Shown piece after piece: positions 15,745 through 24,973 of a DNA stretch of 64,000 bases. The stretch spans positions 620,001-684,000 of the forward strand of contig NZ_OY760059.1 in assembly GCF_963662885.1 (NCBI RefSeq), written 5' to 3'. How positions within the stretch are numbered: the first letter of the stretch is position 1; each line of letters begins with the position of its first letter. Source of the stretch: an uncultured Pseudodesulfovibrio sp. Lineage in GTDB: Bacteria > Desulfobacterota > Desulfovibrionia > Desulfovibrionales > Desulfovibrionaceae. The position numbers were made by a program, and so were the translations under genes. A model generated the notes under the pieces. It was given only the letters and a program-made list of their open reading frames with translations. It had not been told where the DNA came from and did not search any database.

Positions 15745-17379
15745 TTGAGAGTTAACAAGTATGCATATTTACTTGCGATGGGGCTGCTCATCGCGAGCTT
15801 GGCCGCAGGTTGTGCCCCCAAGGCACCCCAGGATGCGGCTCCGCCCGTAGAGGAACAGGTCTCCGAGAACCTCGTGCCCGATGATGCCGAGGCGCTCGAA
15901 CCTGAGATCGAAGCCGCTCCCGAAGTGGCGCCCGGTGAGGATCTGACCCAGACCGAGCAGGCCGTGCTCAACCAGCGTTTCGGCCTGTTGTTCGACCTGG
16001 AGCAGCACGAGAGCGACGAAGTCGAGCTCTTCTTCACCTATTACAACCACAAAGCCCGCAAGACCATGGCGCGCTGGTTGGAACGTTCCCAGCCCTATCT
16101 GCCCTACGTGCGCCGTGTCTTCACCCAGTACGGTCTGCCTCAGGACCTGGTTCTGCTGCCCTTTGTCGAGTCCGGCTACAACGTCCGGGCCTACTCCTGG
16201 GCCGGAGCCGGCGGCATGTGGCAGTTCATGCGCGGCACGGGCCGTCTGTACGGGCTGAAGTCCGACTGGTGGATCGACGAACGGCGGGATCCCTACAAGG
16301 CCACGGACGCCGCGGCCCGTCACCTCAAGGACCTGTATGACAAGTTCGGCGACTGGTATCTGGCCCTGGCCGCGTACAACGCGGGTGAAGGCAAGATCGC
16401 CCGAGCTTTGAAACAGGCCAATTGCGACGATTTCTTCGAGCTGACCGAAAAGAACCGGAAGCTCTCCCGCCGCAATCGCTTGAAACGGGAAACCCAGCAC
16501 TACGTTCCCAAGTTCATTGCCATTTCCAAGATTTTCCAGAACCTCGACACCCTCGGCTTCGAGCCCGTGTCCTGGGACCTTGAAGATGAGGTCACCCCGG
16601 TCAAGGTGCCCGGCGGCACCGACCTTCTCGCCCTGGCCCGTGCAGGCGGCATGTCCTGGAAGGAATTCCACGATCTGAACCCCGCCTTCCGCCGTCAGGT
16701 CAGCCCCCCGCACATGGAGGCCACCGCCTATCTTCCGGCGGAAAAGGCCGACAAGATGATCGCCTACCTGAGCGAACCCGGCGCGCAGCCCTATGCAGGC
16801 TATATCCGCTACCGCGTGCGCTCAGGCGACTCCTGGTGGAGAATCTCCCGTCGCTACGATGTGCCCATCAACGTGCTCAAGAGCGTGAACAACACCCGCT
16901 CCAACACCCTGCAGCCCGGCCATTATGTCATGGTGCCCGGCGGCGGTTCGAGCAAGAGCATGATCGCGTCCGCTTCGGAGTCCCCGTCTTCGTCCGCTTC
17001 CGCGGCCAAGACCCGGGCCATCGCCGCCAAGCGTGGCAACTACGTGGTTCGTTCCGGCGACACCCTGTGGTCCATCGCCCAGTCGTTCAACACCACGGTG
17101 TCCACCCTGCGCAAATCCAATGGATTGCGCTCCAATCGCCTCAAGGTCGGCCAGAAGCTCTATATCCCCAACAGCTCCAGCGCAGCCACCAAGCAGGCCG
17201 TCAAGGAAGCCGAAAAGGTCAAGGCGCAGCTGGTCCAATACAAGGTCCGCCGCGGTGACAATCTCTATTCCATCTCGCGCAAGTTCGGCGTCAAGGTCTC
17301 GGACCTCTGCCAATGGAACTCCATCAGCACCAGAACCACCATCTACGCAGGCCAGAAGCTCAAGGTCTACGTCCAGTAA
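15745..17379 (+). CDS. mltD: Membrane-bound lytic murein transglycosylase D-like lipoprotein with three LysM domains
   Basis: It cleaves peptidoglycan glycan strands. TTG at 15745 was chosen because a GGAGGA site precedes it at the right distance and the product then begins with a lipoprotein signal ending in LAAGC. A GTG at 15724 would lie upstream of that ribosome-binding site. The SLT domain follows, with catalytic Glu in PFVESGYN, then SWAGAGGMWQFM and the LALAAYNAGEGK motif. Three LysM repeats close the protein (RVRSGDSWWRIS, VVRSGDTLWSIA, KVRRGDNLYSIS), separated by a Ser/Ala-rich linker. A strong terminator follows. Confidence 0.9.
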   Translation: MRVNKYAYLLAMGLLIASLAAGCAPKAPQDAAPPVEEQVSENLVPDDAEALEPEIEAAPEVAPGEDLTQTEQAVLNQRFGLLFDLEQHESDEVELFFTYYNHKARKTMARWLERSQPYLPYVRRVFTQYGLPQDLVLLPFVESGYNVRAYSWAGAGGMWQFMRGTGRLYGLKSDWWIDERRDPYKATDAAARHLKDLYDKFGDWYLALAAYNAGEGKIARALKQANCDDFFELTEKNRKLSRRNRLKRETQHYVPKFIAISKIFQNLDTLGFEPVSWDLEDEVTPVKVPGGTDLLALARAGGMSWKEFHDLNPAFRRQVSPPHMEATAYLPAEKADKMIAYLSEPGAQPYAGYIRYRVRSGDSWWRISRRYDVPINVLKSVNNTRSNTLQPGHYVMVPGGGSSKSMIASASESPSSSASAAKTRAIAAKRGNYVVRSGDTLWSIAQSFNTTVSTLRKSNGLRSNRLKVGQKLYIPNSSSAATKQAVKEAEKVKAQLVQYKVRRGDNLYSISRKFGVKVSDLCQWNSISTRTTIYAGQKLKVYVQ

Positions 17380-17396
17380 CACCCTACGCACGACAC

Positions 17397-17436
17397 AAAA
17401 AAGCCCCGTCCAGCTTGCCGCTGGACGGGGCTTTTT
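17397..17436. terminator. Bidirectional intrinsic terminator after mltD
   Basis: AGCCCCGTCCAG (17402-17413) pairs perfectly with CTGGACGGGGCT (17421-17432), with A-runs before and T-runs after. It could stop transcription from both sides. The following 17440-17645 stretch holds no gene I can support. Confidence 0.9.
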
Positions 17437-17648
17437 CATGCCTCCGGCTCGGGAGCGAACCGAGCAGGCAGAACCAGGCCGCAGGTCCGCCACAACGTCA
17501 TGGACAGGCTTTCAGGAGCAAGGAGGCTGAACAGCGTTTCAGGGTGAGCATCCCCGTGACCAAGTGGCCTACATGAGGCGAGAAGCCCCATGGAAAGGGT
17601 GTGCAGAGGGGGCCGCTTTCGGAAGCAGCCTTCTGTACAATGACTGTA

Positions 17649-18629
17649 TTAAATGATTTCCGCGCCGCTCAGTACTGCAACAAACCGCTTGAAGACGTTC
17701 ATATCAACGTTCTCACGCATTTCGTTGCGTATGAGGGAGAGAGCCTCGTAGGGCTCCATGGCCTCGGCGTAGGGGCGGTCCGTGGTCAGGGCGTCGTAGA
17801 TGTCCGACAGGGAGATGATGCGCACCGGCATGGGTACGTTGTCGCCTTTGATGCCTGCCGGGTAGCCGGACCCGTCCAGGGTCTCGTGGTGGAACAGGAT
17901 GCAGTTGATCGTGTTCTGCGTCATGGGCAGGTGCGCGCACATGGACACGCCGTGCACCGGATGTTCCTTGATGATCTCGCGCTCCGCCGTGGTCAGCGGT
18001 CCGCGCTTGTTCAGGATGCGTTTGGGGATCTTGGCCTTGCCCACGTCGTGCAGGAGCGCGCCGAGGCCGTATTCGAAGGTCTCGCTTTCGGTCATTTCGT
18101 AGGTCTGGAACAGGGCCACTGAGTACACGAATACGTGCATGCAGTGCGTATACGTCTTGTAGTCGTGCGAAATGAAAGGGGCTACCGAGGACAGGGAATT
18201 GTCCTTGGCCAGAAATTTGATGGAGTTGCGCACGATCTCCGTGATGCGGTCGAGATGCCGGGCGCGCAGCGCGCTGGGCAGCTTGCGGTCGAACACGTCC
18301 TGCAGGACCACGGTGGTGGCCTCGAAGAATATCCTCGAGCGCGCCTCTATGGGCAGTGTCTCGTCCTGCAGGATCTTGCCGAGATTCCGCTCTATGTACT
18401 TTTCGTATTCCGCCCGTTCGGAGCCCTGGACGTATACTTCCTTGACCCCGTTCTTGTGCAGGGTCTGGCGATGGCGGGTGGTGAATTTCTGGCCGGAGGA
18501 GGTGTAAAGGACGAAGTCTCCACCCTGCCAGAGGTAGACGGAGAAGTTCCCTAAAGCTTCCGGAAAAAGCATGACCGGAGAGACGGGAAAGTAGGATACC
18601 GGTCGAGCGGCACGAGTATTCGTATCCAT
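17649..18629 (-). CDS. HD-GYP domain cyclic di-GMP phosphodiesterase
   Basis: It is predicted to hydrolyse cyclic di-GMP. The N-terminal 150 residues resemble the DUF3391-type domain often found before HD-GYP. The catalytic domain shows the HD pair in GALLHDVGKAKIP, a further His in EHPVHG, and the signature HHETLDGSGYP. The metal-binding residues all seem present, so activity is likely. No transmembrane helix is visible. It is divergent from the amino-acid-binding protein gene across a 210-base spacer. Confidence 0.9.
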   Translation of the reverse strand: MDTNTRAARPVSYFPVSPVMLFPEALGNFSVYLWQGGDFVLYTSSGQKFTTRHRQTLHKNGVKEVYVQGSERAEYEKYIERNLGKILQDETLPIEARSRIFFEATTVVLQDVFDRKLPSALRARHLDRITEIVRNSIKFLAKDNSLSSVAPFISHDYKTYTHCMHVFVYSVALFQTYEMTESETFEYGLGALLHDVGKAKIPKRILNKRGPLTTAEREIIKEHPVHGVSMCAHLPMTQNTINCILFHHETLDGSGYPAGIKGDNVPMPVRIISLSDIYDALTTDRPYAEAMEPYEALSLIRNEMRENVDMNVFKRFVAVLSGAEII

Positions 18630-18718
18630 TCCTCGATTCCATATAATAATAGTTGGATGATTGCTAGTAAAAATCAGGACAATGTCTAGAAGATAAAGTA
18701 CAATCTATGTTTCGATGT

Positions 18719-18749
18719 GTGACAAGATATGCACAAAGCCGCATATACT
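18719..18749 (+). promoter_or_regulatory. Possible promoter for the solute-binding protein gene
   Basis: GTGACA (18719-18724) and TATACT (18744-18749) have a spacer of 19 bases, slightly long, in the AT-rich part of the divergent 18630-18840 spacer. It is a moderate match only. Confidence 0.3.
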
Positions 18750-18840
18750 GCGGTTCCCGTAGCGTTTCGGGCTGTTCTTGTGCAATGAACCGTAACGCTG
18801 TAAGGTGATGTGCATCCCGTACCCTCCAGGAGAACCCTTC

Positions 18841-19602
18841 ATGAAAAAATGTCTTTTTGCCTGTCTGCTCGTTCTGTTCGCCGTATCCGCCCGGGCTGAA
18901 GGTCCGTTGCATCTCCTGGCGGACAGGGATTTTGCGCCATACTCCATGGTTATCGACGGCGAGCCCACCGGAATAGACGTGGATGTGTTCAATGAGGCCG
19001 CACGACGGGCCAAAATTGACGTCAATATTGAGACCAAACCGTTGGAGACCGTTCTTCAGATGGTTCAGGAAGGAAGCTGCGACGGCGCGCTCGCCCTGTT
19101 CCGTAGTCCGGACCGTGAACGCTATGCACTGTTCATGGAAGCCACGCCGATCCACTTCAGCGACTACGTTCTTTTCACCAAGGTCGGCGACCGTTTCCCC
19201 TTTGCTTCCTATCAGGATCTGTCGGGCAAGGTCATCGGCCTGGTCACCGGGCTGGACCTCGGCCCGGATTTCGCGGCCGCCCGCGAACAAGGTAAAATCA
19301 TCGTCAAGGAATACCCGGACCAGCCCGCCATCATTGCCGGTTTGCTGGGCGGCGAGATCGACGCCTTTGCCGGAAACATCGACGTCACCTACTACCAACT
19401 CAAGGCCATGGGACTGACCAGCTCCGTGGTCTACCTGGATCACAAGCTTTTGACCGGCCGTCCCTCCTATGCCGTGCTTTCCCGCGCCGCCAAGCGTGAG
19501 GACAAAGTGGAGATCATCCAGGCCCTGGAAAAAGCCATCGACCAGATGACCAAGGATGGCACCTACAACAAGATCGCCCGTCGCTACCTGCTGCGCTTCT
19601 AG
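18841..19602 (+). CDS. Polar amino-acid-type extracellular solute-binding protein (SBP_bac_3)
   Basis: A periplasmic family-3 binding protein of 253 residues with a signal peptide (MKKCLFACLLVLF to ARAEG). The fold is marked by LADRDFAPYSMVIDGEPTG, GIDVDVFNEAARRA and the LSGKVIGLVTGLD hinge segment. No permease or ATPase gene lies next to it, so it may work with a transporter elsewhere or as an orphan sensor partner. The start at ATG 18841 follows AGGAGA. A palindromic repeat and a terminator follow. Confidence 0.88.
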   Translation: MKKCLFACLLVLFAVSARAEGPLHLLADRDFAPYSMVIDGEPTGIDVDVFNEAARRAKIDVNIETKPLETVLQMVQEGSCDGALALFRSPDRERYALFMEATPIHFSDYVLFTKVGDRFPFASYQDLSGKVIGLVTGLDLGPDFAAAREQGKIIVKEYPDQPAIIAGLLGGEIDAFAGNIDVTYYQLKAMGLTSSVVYLDHKLLTGRPSYAVLSRAAKREDKVEIIQALEKAIDQMTKDGTYNKIARRYLLRF

Positions 19603-19616
19603 CGCGTCGTTGGTTG

Positions 19617-19710
19617 CCTCCGGCCGCCGGGGCGCTGCCCCGGACCCCGCTTAAGAACCTTTTGAGAAAAAGGTTCTTAAGAATCTCCTAAATTTTTTTG
19701 TGCCTTCGGC
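19617..19710. repeat. Dispersed intergenic palindrome, copy 2
   Basis: GCCTCCGGCCGCCGGGG is followed by a perfect 13-bp hairpin (TTAAGAACCTTTT 19651-19663 with AAAAGGTTCTTAA 19668-19680) and the tail AATTTTTTTGTGCCTTCGGC. The layout matches copy 1, with compensating changes in the stem (AAGAACC/GGTTCTT against GGAACCC/GGGTTCT). Confidence 0.6.
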
Positions 19711-19767
19711 GTGGTAATGCGTAGCTGTTGTGCGCTGGGTTCTCCATTTTCGCTTTTGCATACAATG

Positions 19768-19799
19768 ACGGCGTACCTCTTCAAGAAGGGGTACGCCGT
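19768..19799. terminator. Intrinsic terminator between the convergent binding-protein and RND genes
   Basis: ACGGCGTACC (19768-19777) pairs with GGTACGCCGT (19790-19799), followed by a short T-rich stretch. It lies between genes transcribed towards each other. Confidence 0.6.
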
Positions 19800-19851
19800 T
19801 ATTCGCCTTTATCCTGCCTGGAATGCCCTCTGCAAGGCGGAGGGCTTGCTT

Positions 19852-22800
19852 TTAAGCCTTCTCTCCGTCCCCGTTCGCCTTTCCGCCGTACAGCGCGTAA
19901 TACCCGCTCGGGACCACGACCAGCGTGAACAGGGTTGAGGCGACCAGGCCGAAGATGAGAGCCCAGGCCAGGCCGGAGAAGATGGGGTCCAGGGTGATGG
20001 GCCAAGCGCCCAGCGCGGTGGTCAGGGCGGTGAGCACGATGGGCCGCATGCGCACGGCGCCGGATTGGACGATGGCCTCTTTCAATGGCTTGCCGTCCTT
20101 GACCTCGGACTGGATGAACTCGATGAGCACGAGCGAGTTGCGGATAACGATGCCGCCCAGCGCGATCATGCCGATCATGGACGTGGCGGTGAAGAAGACC
20201 GGGTCACCGAAACCGCCTACCGTATCGCCCGCAACAACGTTGAGCAGCCAGAATCCGGGCAGGATACCGAGCAGTGTCAGGGGGATGGCGGACATGATCA
20301 GGGTGGGCATGACGAACGAGCCGGTCTGCCCCACGAGCAGGATGAAGATGCCGATCAGTGCGGCACCGAAGGCGATGCCCAGGTCGCGGAATACGTCCAG
20401 GGTAATCTTCCATTCGCCCTCGCCCGCCCACTCGGTGTTCAACCCGGGTTGCAGCGGGTCCTTCCTGAGCATGGACTGGAGGTCCAGGACCGCCTCCCCG
20501 GGCGGGATACCCGCGGTTTCGGCGTAGACATAGGCCACGCGCCGGAGGTTCTTGTGGTAGATGGGCTGCTCGGCCGGGACCTTGCGGAAGGAGCCGAGCT
20601 CGGCCAGGGGAACCATGGCCCCGGACGCGGTCTTCATGCGCAACTCGCCCAGGGTGTCCGGCCCGGTGCGCAGGCTCACGGGCAGGACCAGACGCACGGG
20701 CAGGGGCTGGCGCTCGTTCGGCAGGTGCACGTTGGCCGGTGTGGAGCCGGACAGGGCCAGACGCAAGGTCTCGACCACATCGGCGGTGGTTACGCCATGC
20801 AGGGCGGCCTTTTCCTTGTCCAGGACGAAGTCGTACATGGTCCGGTCGGTCTCGGAAGAATCGTCCAGATCCACCAAACCGGGCAGGGTCCCCATGGTCG
20901 ATTCAAGACGGCGCGCGCCCTGGATGAGCGAGCTGTAGTCCATGCTGGGGCGGCCGTATATTTCAGCCGTCAGGGTGGCGATGACCGGTGGGCCGGGCGG
21001 AGTCTCCACGAGTTTCATGCGCACACCGTTTCTGTCTGCGATGGCCTGGAGATTGTTGCGCAGCCGCAGGCCGATGGCATGGGACTGCATGGACCGTTCG
21101 GATTTGTCCTTCAGGTTGACGCGGATGTCCGCGAGGTTGGGTTGTTCGCGCCAATAGTAATGGCGGACCATGCCGTTGAAGTCCATGGGCGAGGGCTGGC
21201 CCGCATAGGTCACGAAGTCGGTCACTTCGGGCACGGTGCGCAGATACGCCTCGAAGTCCCGTACGGCCCGGTCGGTCCGCTCCAGGGTGGTTCCTTCGGG
21301 CATATCCACGAGTATCTGGAATTCATTCTTGTTGTCGAAGGGCAGCATCTTGAGCGGCACCATGCGCATGAGCACCAGCCCCGCGCACAGGCCGAGCCCG
21401 GCCAGGATGCCGATGAGCAGCAGCCAGCGGTTGCGGGCTGTGTTCAGAAACGGGGTGATGGCTGCGCCGTAGAAGCGCAGCAGCCGGGTACCGACCTTTT
21501 TTTCCGGCTTGCCTTCCTCGGGTCTGGGCCGTTTGGGCTCGTGGTTGCGCAGCAGCAGGTAGGCCATCCACGGCACCACGGTCAGGGCGGCCACGGTGGA
21601 GAAGGACACGGTCAGGGGAACGTTGGCGGCCATGGGGGCCATATACGGCCCCATCATGCCGGTGATGAAAAAGAGCGGGGCAAAGGAAACGATGATCGCC
21701 AGGGTGGACAGAATGACCGGGGGCAGGACCTCCTTCACGGCGGCCAGGGTTGCCTCGAGCGGGTCGCGCAGCCCCATGCGGATGTGCCGCTGGATGTTGT
21801 CCACGTTGGTGATGGGGTCGTCCACCACCAGGCCGAGCGAGAGGATGAGCGCGAACAGGGTCACCCGGTTGATGGTGTAGCCCATGAGATAGTTGACGAA
21901 CAGGGCCAGCGAAAAGCTCATGGGGACGGCCAGGGCGACCACCAGGGCCTCGCGCCAGCCCAGGGTGAAGGCGAGCAGGGCGATGACGGTGATGATGGCG
22001 AAAAGCAGGGAGGAGAGCAGATCGTTGACCTTGGCGTGGGCGGTCTGGCCGTAGTCGCGGGTTACGGTCAGGGTCACGCCCTCGGGCAGGACGTCCCGTT
22101 CCAGTTCCTTGGCGCGCTCGATGACCGCGTCGGCCACACCCACGGCGTTGACGCCCTTCTTCTTGGACAGGCCGATGGTCACGGCTGGCCGCGAGACGTT
22201 CTCGGGCTTCTTGCCGTGTCCGGTCATGTACAGGTCGGAAAAGCCGATGCGCGAATAGCTGCCCGGTTCGGTCGGGCCGTCGATGATATCGGCCACGTCG
22301 CGCAGGTACACCGGCTTGTTGTCGAACACGCCGACCACCAGGGATGCGGCGTCTTCGGCGGACAGCAGAAAGGATTCGCTGACCACCGGGGTGTCCGTGT
22401 CGCCGGCCATGAAATGCCCGGCGGGCAGGGAGCGGTCCGCGCCCGAAAGGGCCGTTGCGATCTCCTTGGGTGAAACGTGGAACCCGGCCATGCGATCCGG
22501 GTGCAGCTCCACGCGCACCTCGCGAGACCGGCCCGAGTACAGGCGTACTCGGGAAACGTCCTCCACCTCGGCCAGCCTGTGAAACAGCTCCTCGGCCATG
22601 CGCCGCAAATCGAAATCGGAATAGCGCCCCTCGTAGCCGTGGTCCGCGTGCAGTGTCAGGGTGACGATGGGGACGTCGTCGATCTCCACCGGCTTGACCA
22701 CCCAGCCCGACACGATGGACGGAGCCAGGTCCTGGTTCTTCATGATCGTGTTGTACAGCTTGAGCAGCGAGTCCTCGCGGTTCTCTCCCACGTAAAAGCG

Positions 22801-23112
22801 GACGGTCACGGCGGTCTGGTCCTTGCTGGATGTGGAGTAGACGTACTCCACCCCGTCTATCTGCCAGAGCAGCCGCTCGAGCGGCGTTGTCACCAGCTTC
22901 TCCACCTCTTCGGCGGACGCTCCGGGAACCTGCACCAGAACGTCGGCCATGGGTACGACGATCTGCGGCTCCTCCTCGCGCGGGGTGACCATGATGGCGG
23001 CCACACCGACCAGAAGCGAGGCCAGCGCCAGGATGATGGACATCTGGGAGGTCAGGAAATAGCGGACAAAGGACGGCAACAGTCCTTCGACTCTGGAAGT
23101 GTCGGGTTGCAT
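19852..23112 (-). CDS. RND-family efflux pump inner-membrane permease
   Basis: A proton-driven exporter of about 1,086 residues, the usual RND length. It has an N-terminal transmembrane helix, the porter-domain start PREEEPQIVVPMADV, two large periplasmic loops and two six-helix bundles. LGLVVDDPITNVDNI corresponds to helix 4 with its paired Asp residues. The sequence is closer to the AcrB/MdtC-like branch than to copper or zinc CzcA pumps, but the substrate cannot be assigned. The start codon overlaps the adaptor stop codon (TGATG), so translation is coupled. Confidence 0.9.
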   Translation of the reverse strand: MQPDTSRVEGLLPSFVRYFLTSQMSIILALASLLVGVAAIMVTPREEEPQIVVPMADVLVQVPGASAEEVEKLVTTPLERLLWQIDGVEYVYSTSSKDQTAVTVRFYVGENREDSLLKLYNTIMKNQDLAPSIVSGWVVKPVEIDDVPIVTLTLHADHGYEGRYSDFDLRRMAEELFHRLAEVEDVSRVRLYSGRSREVRVELHPDRMAGFHVSPKEIATALSGADRSLPAGHFMAGDTDTPVVSESFLLSAEDAASLVVGVFDNKPVYLRDVADIIDGPTEPGSYSRIGFSDLYMTGHGKKPENVSRPAVTIGLSKKKGVNAVGVADAVIERAKELERDVLPEGVTLTVTRDYGQTAHAKVNDLLSSLLFAIITVIALLAFTLGWREALVVALAVPMSFSLALFVNYLMGYTINRVTLFALILSLGLVVDDPITNVDNIQRHIRMGLRDPLEATLAAVKEVLPPVILSTLAIIVSFAPLFFITGMMGPYMAPMAANVPLTVSFSTVAALTVVPWMAYLLLRNHEPKRPRPEEGKPEKKVGTRLLRFYGAAITPFLNTARNRWLLLIGILAGLGLCAGLVLMRMVPLKMLPFDNKNEFQILVDMPEGTTLERTDRAVRDFEAYLRTVPEVTDFVTYAGQPSPMDFNGMVRHYYWREQPNLADIRVNLKDKSERSMQSHAIGLRLRNNLQAIADRNGVRMKLVETPPGPPVIATLTAEIYGRPSMDYSSLIQGARRLESTMGTLPGLVDLDDSSETDRTMYDFVLDKEKAALHGVTTADVVETLRLALSGSTPANVHLPNERQPLPVRLVLPVSLRTGPDTLGELRMKTASGAMVPLAELGSFRKVPAEQPIYHKNLRRVAYVYAETAGIPPGEAVLDLQSMLRKDPLQPGLNTEWAGEGEWKITLDVFRDLGIAFGAALIGIFILLVGQTGSFVMPTLIMSAIPLTLLGILPGFWLLNVVAGDTVGGFGDPVFFTATSMIGMIALGGIVIRNSLVLIEFIQSEVKDGKPLKEAIVQSGAVRMRPIVLTALTTALGAWPITLDPIFSGLAWALIFGLVASTLFTLVVVPSGYYALYGGKANGDGEKA

Positions 23113-24242
23113 CAGCGGCTCCCCTCCGCATCCAGGCCCACGGTCTCACCGCCGGACAGGCCGGACAGAATCTCGATATTGCCGCCAACAGCCTGGCCCG
23201 TGCGCACATAGGTCGGCTGCCAACCGTTCTCGCCCTGGACCATGACGGTTTCGAGCTGGCCCACATGGCGGACAGCCGACTTGGGCACCTGCACGGTCTC
23301 GCGCTCGCCCAGAGGTATCAGCAGACGGCCGAACATGCCGGGGTACAGACCGGCCCGGTCGGGCAGTCTGATCTTGACCAGAAACGAACGTGTAACGGGG
23401 TCCGCCAACGGCTCGATCTCCTGAACCACGCCGGTCAACGGCGTCTTGTCGCTCAGGGCCGTAATGACCACGGACAGGGTATCGCCGAGCTTGATGCGCC
23501 CGATGAGCGCCTCGCGGACCATGGCCTCCAGATGCAGGGCTCCACTGGTGTGCAGGGTCAAAAGTTCCTTGTTCGGAAAAGCCAGGTCGCCCGGCTCCAC
23601 CAGACGTTTGGCCACCTCGCCCGCTTCCTGAGCCGTTATGGTCGTGTAGCCCAGGTCGATCTCGGCTTCCTGTACCACTTTATCCGCCTCACGCGCCTGG
23701 GCTTCGGCCCCGGACACGCCCTGCTCGGCCCGGCTCAACGCGGCCTTGGCCTGCAGATACTCGGACTCGGCCTTTTCCACTTCCTCGGCCGTGACCACCT
23801 TCTGTTCGAAGAGTTGGCTCATGCGCCGATAGGTGGATTCGGACTTGGTGAAGGCGGCCTTGGCCGAAGCCAGCACGTCACGCGCCTGAGCCACCTGGCT
23901 GCGGGCCGAGGCCAATGCCTGGCGGGAACGGTCCAGGCGGGTATTGGAGGCGCGGCTGTCCATCACCACCAGTTTGTCGCCCTTGGCCACACGGTCGCCG
24001 GGCCGGACCAGAACATCGAGCACCCGGCCCGTGACCTGGGCCTCCACCCGGATGTCGGTCTTGGCCTGGACCGTACCCACTGCGTCGAACAGACGCGGCA
24101 GGACCGCGCGTTCGGCCACGGTCGTGGACGCGGGCTCGTACCCCGGTCCTTTCTTTGCAGGCTCCGCAGGCTCCTGCCCACAACCGGCCAGCAACGACAA
24201 GACAAGGACAATTGACAATATGTTCAGGATTGTTTTTCGCAT
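23112..24242 (-). CDS. RND efflux periplasmic adaptor (membrane fusion protein), lipoprotein
   Basis: It links the RND permease to an outer-membrane channel. The lipoprotein signal ends in LSLLAGC. The lipoyl-like half-motif VEAQVTGRVLDVLVRPGDRV is followed by a long coiled-coil hairpin of about 100 residues rich in Ala and Glu, then the second half-motif and beta-barrel domain. ATG 24242 was chosen over an ATG-like start seven codons upstream because it begins the signal. No outer-membrane factor gene follows in this window, so the channel must be encoded elsewhere. Confidence 0.9.
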   Translation of the reverse strand: MRKTILNILSIVLVLSLLAGCGQEPAEPAKKGPGYEPASTTVAERAVLPRLFDAVGTVQAKTDIRVEAQVTGRVLDVLVRPGDRVAKGDKLVVMDSRASNTRLDRSRQALASARSQVAQARDVLASAKAAFTKSESTYRRMSQLFEQKVVTAEEVEKAESEYLQAKAALSRAEQGVSGAEAQAREADKVVQEAEIDLGYTTITAQEAGEVAKRLVEPGDLAFPNKELLTLHTSGALHLEAMVREALIGRIKLGDTLSVVITALSDKTPLTGVVQEIEPLADPVTRSFLVKIRLPDRAGLYPGMFGRLLIPLGERETVQVPKSAVRHVGQLETVMVQGENGWQPTYVRTGQAVGGNIEILSGLSGGETVGLDAEGSR

Positions 24243-24300
24243 ACCCGGACCTATACCACACAACCCTCGCCTCCCGCCACGACGAAGGCGGGGCGGGGGA

Positions 24301-24405
24301 TGCCTCCGGCGGCCGGGGGAAGGGGAGAAGGAAACCCTTTGAAAAGGGCTTTCCTTCTCCCCTTCCCCCGGACCCCCATCCCCTCTTCCTTCCTAAACTT
24401 TATGA
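24301..24405. repeat. Dispersed intergenic palindrome, copy 3 (extended stem)
   Basis: GCCTCCGGCGGCCGGGG leads into a very long hairpin spanning about 24313-24371, roughly 27 bp per arm, with a short loop around GAAA. The tail TCCTAAACTTTATG corresponds to the conserved tail of the family. It lies just upstream of the adaptor gene start. Confidence 0.55.
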
Positions 24406-24484
24406 TGCCGCTTTGCGGGGGGGGTAACGCGGAGAGAAATATTTTGTAAAAGGGAGTTACGCCATTCCGATTTCGCACAGCCCT

Positions 24485-24575
24485 GCCGAAGGCACATATA
24501 AAGTTTTGGAGATTCCAAAGAACCTTTTCCAAAAGGTTCTTTGGCCGTCGGAGACGCCCGCCCGGCGAGGGCATC
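24485..24575. repeat. Dispersed intergenic palindrome, copy 4 (inverted)
   Basis: This copy is in the opposite orientation: GCCGAAGGCAC, AAAGTTTTGGAGATT, then the hairpin CCAAAGAACCTTTT (24515-24528) with AAAAGGTTCTTTGG (24531-24544), then CCGTCGGAG. It sits between copy 3 and the RNA-like element at 24592. Together these fill most of the 730-base gap 24243-24973. Confidence 0.6.
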
Positions 24576-24591
24576 CCCGAAAATTGGGCAC

Positions 24592-24700
24592 AAAAAAAGT
24601 GCGCTTACCGGTTTACCCGGCGGTCCCTGGCTCTCTCGCCTCGGGGGTCCATGCGCACACTATGCTTTGCTGGGGCGCGACTCGATTCGCTGATATATGG
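24592..24700 (-). ncRNA. Candidate structured RNA, copy B (upstream of the RND operon)
   Basis: On the minus strand it carries the small stem GCGA/TCGC (+ strand 24677-24680 and 24687-24690). It closes with GTGCGC/GCGCAC (+ strand 24653-24658 and 24599-24604) followed by seven T, like an intrinsic terminator. It shares the GAATnGAGTCGC loop, an internal CCGG/CCGG stem and overall layout with copy A at 5545-5690, while the closing stem bases differ but remain paired. It lies about 350 bases upstream of the efflux adaptor start. Confidence 0.42.
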
Positions 24701-24973
24701 CTAGCTGTGGTTTAACGGGTGGAATCCTCCGTTCGGGTTGTCATCGTATATCTCATGGGCCTATCCCTTTCGGGTCTTTCCCTCATGGCCATTGTTGGCA
24801 ATATATAAGTAAGCATCCAGGCCGGGTTGTCCAGAGGGGTGGGGGAAAAATCGAATGGAATGGGAATGGTTCCCTGCGGGAAACCGGGGCACCGCTTCGT
24901 GCCTTCTTGTCTTGGGTTCCTGAGGTGGTATGGTTGTTGGAATGTACATATTCTCAACAGGAGAGATTTCGCT

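Noticed and set aside
20065..22473. Long plus-strand open frame of about 800 codons
   Set aside because: It is antisense to the RND permease gene, which has clear family motifs; the Gly/His/Gln-rich composition is typical of a shadow of GC-rich code.
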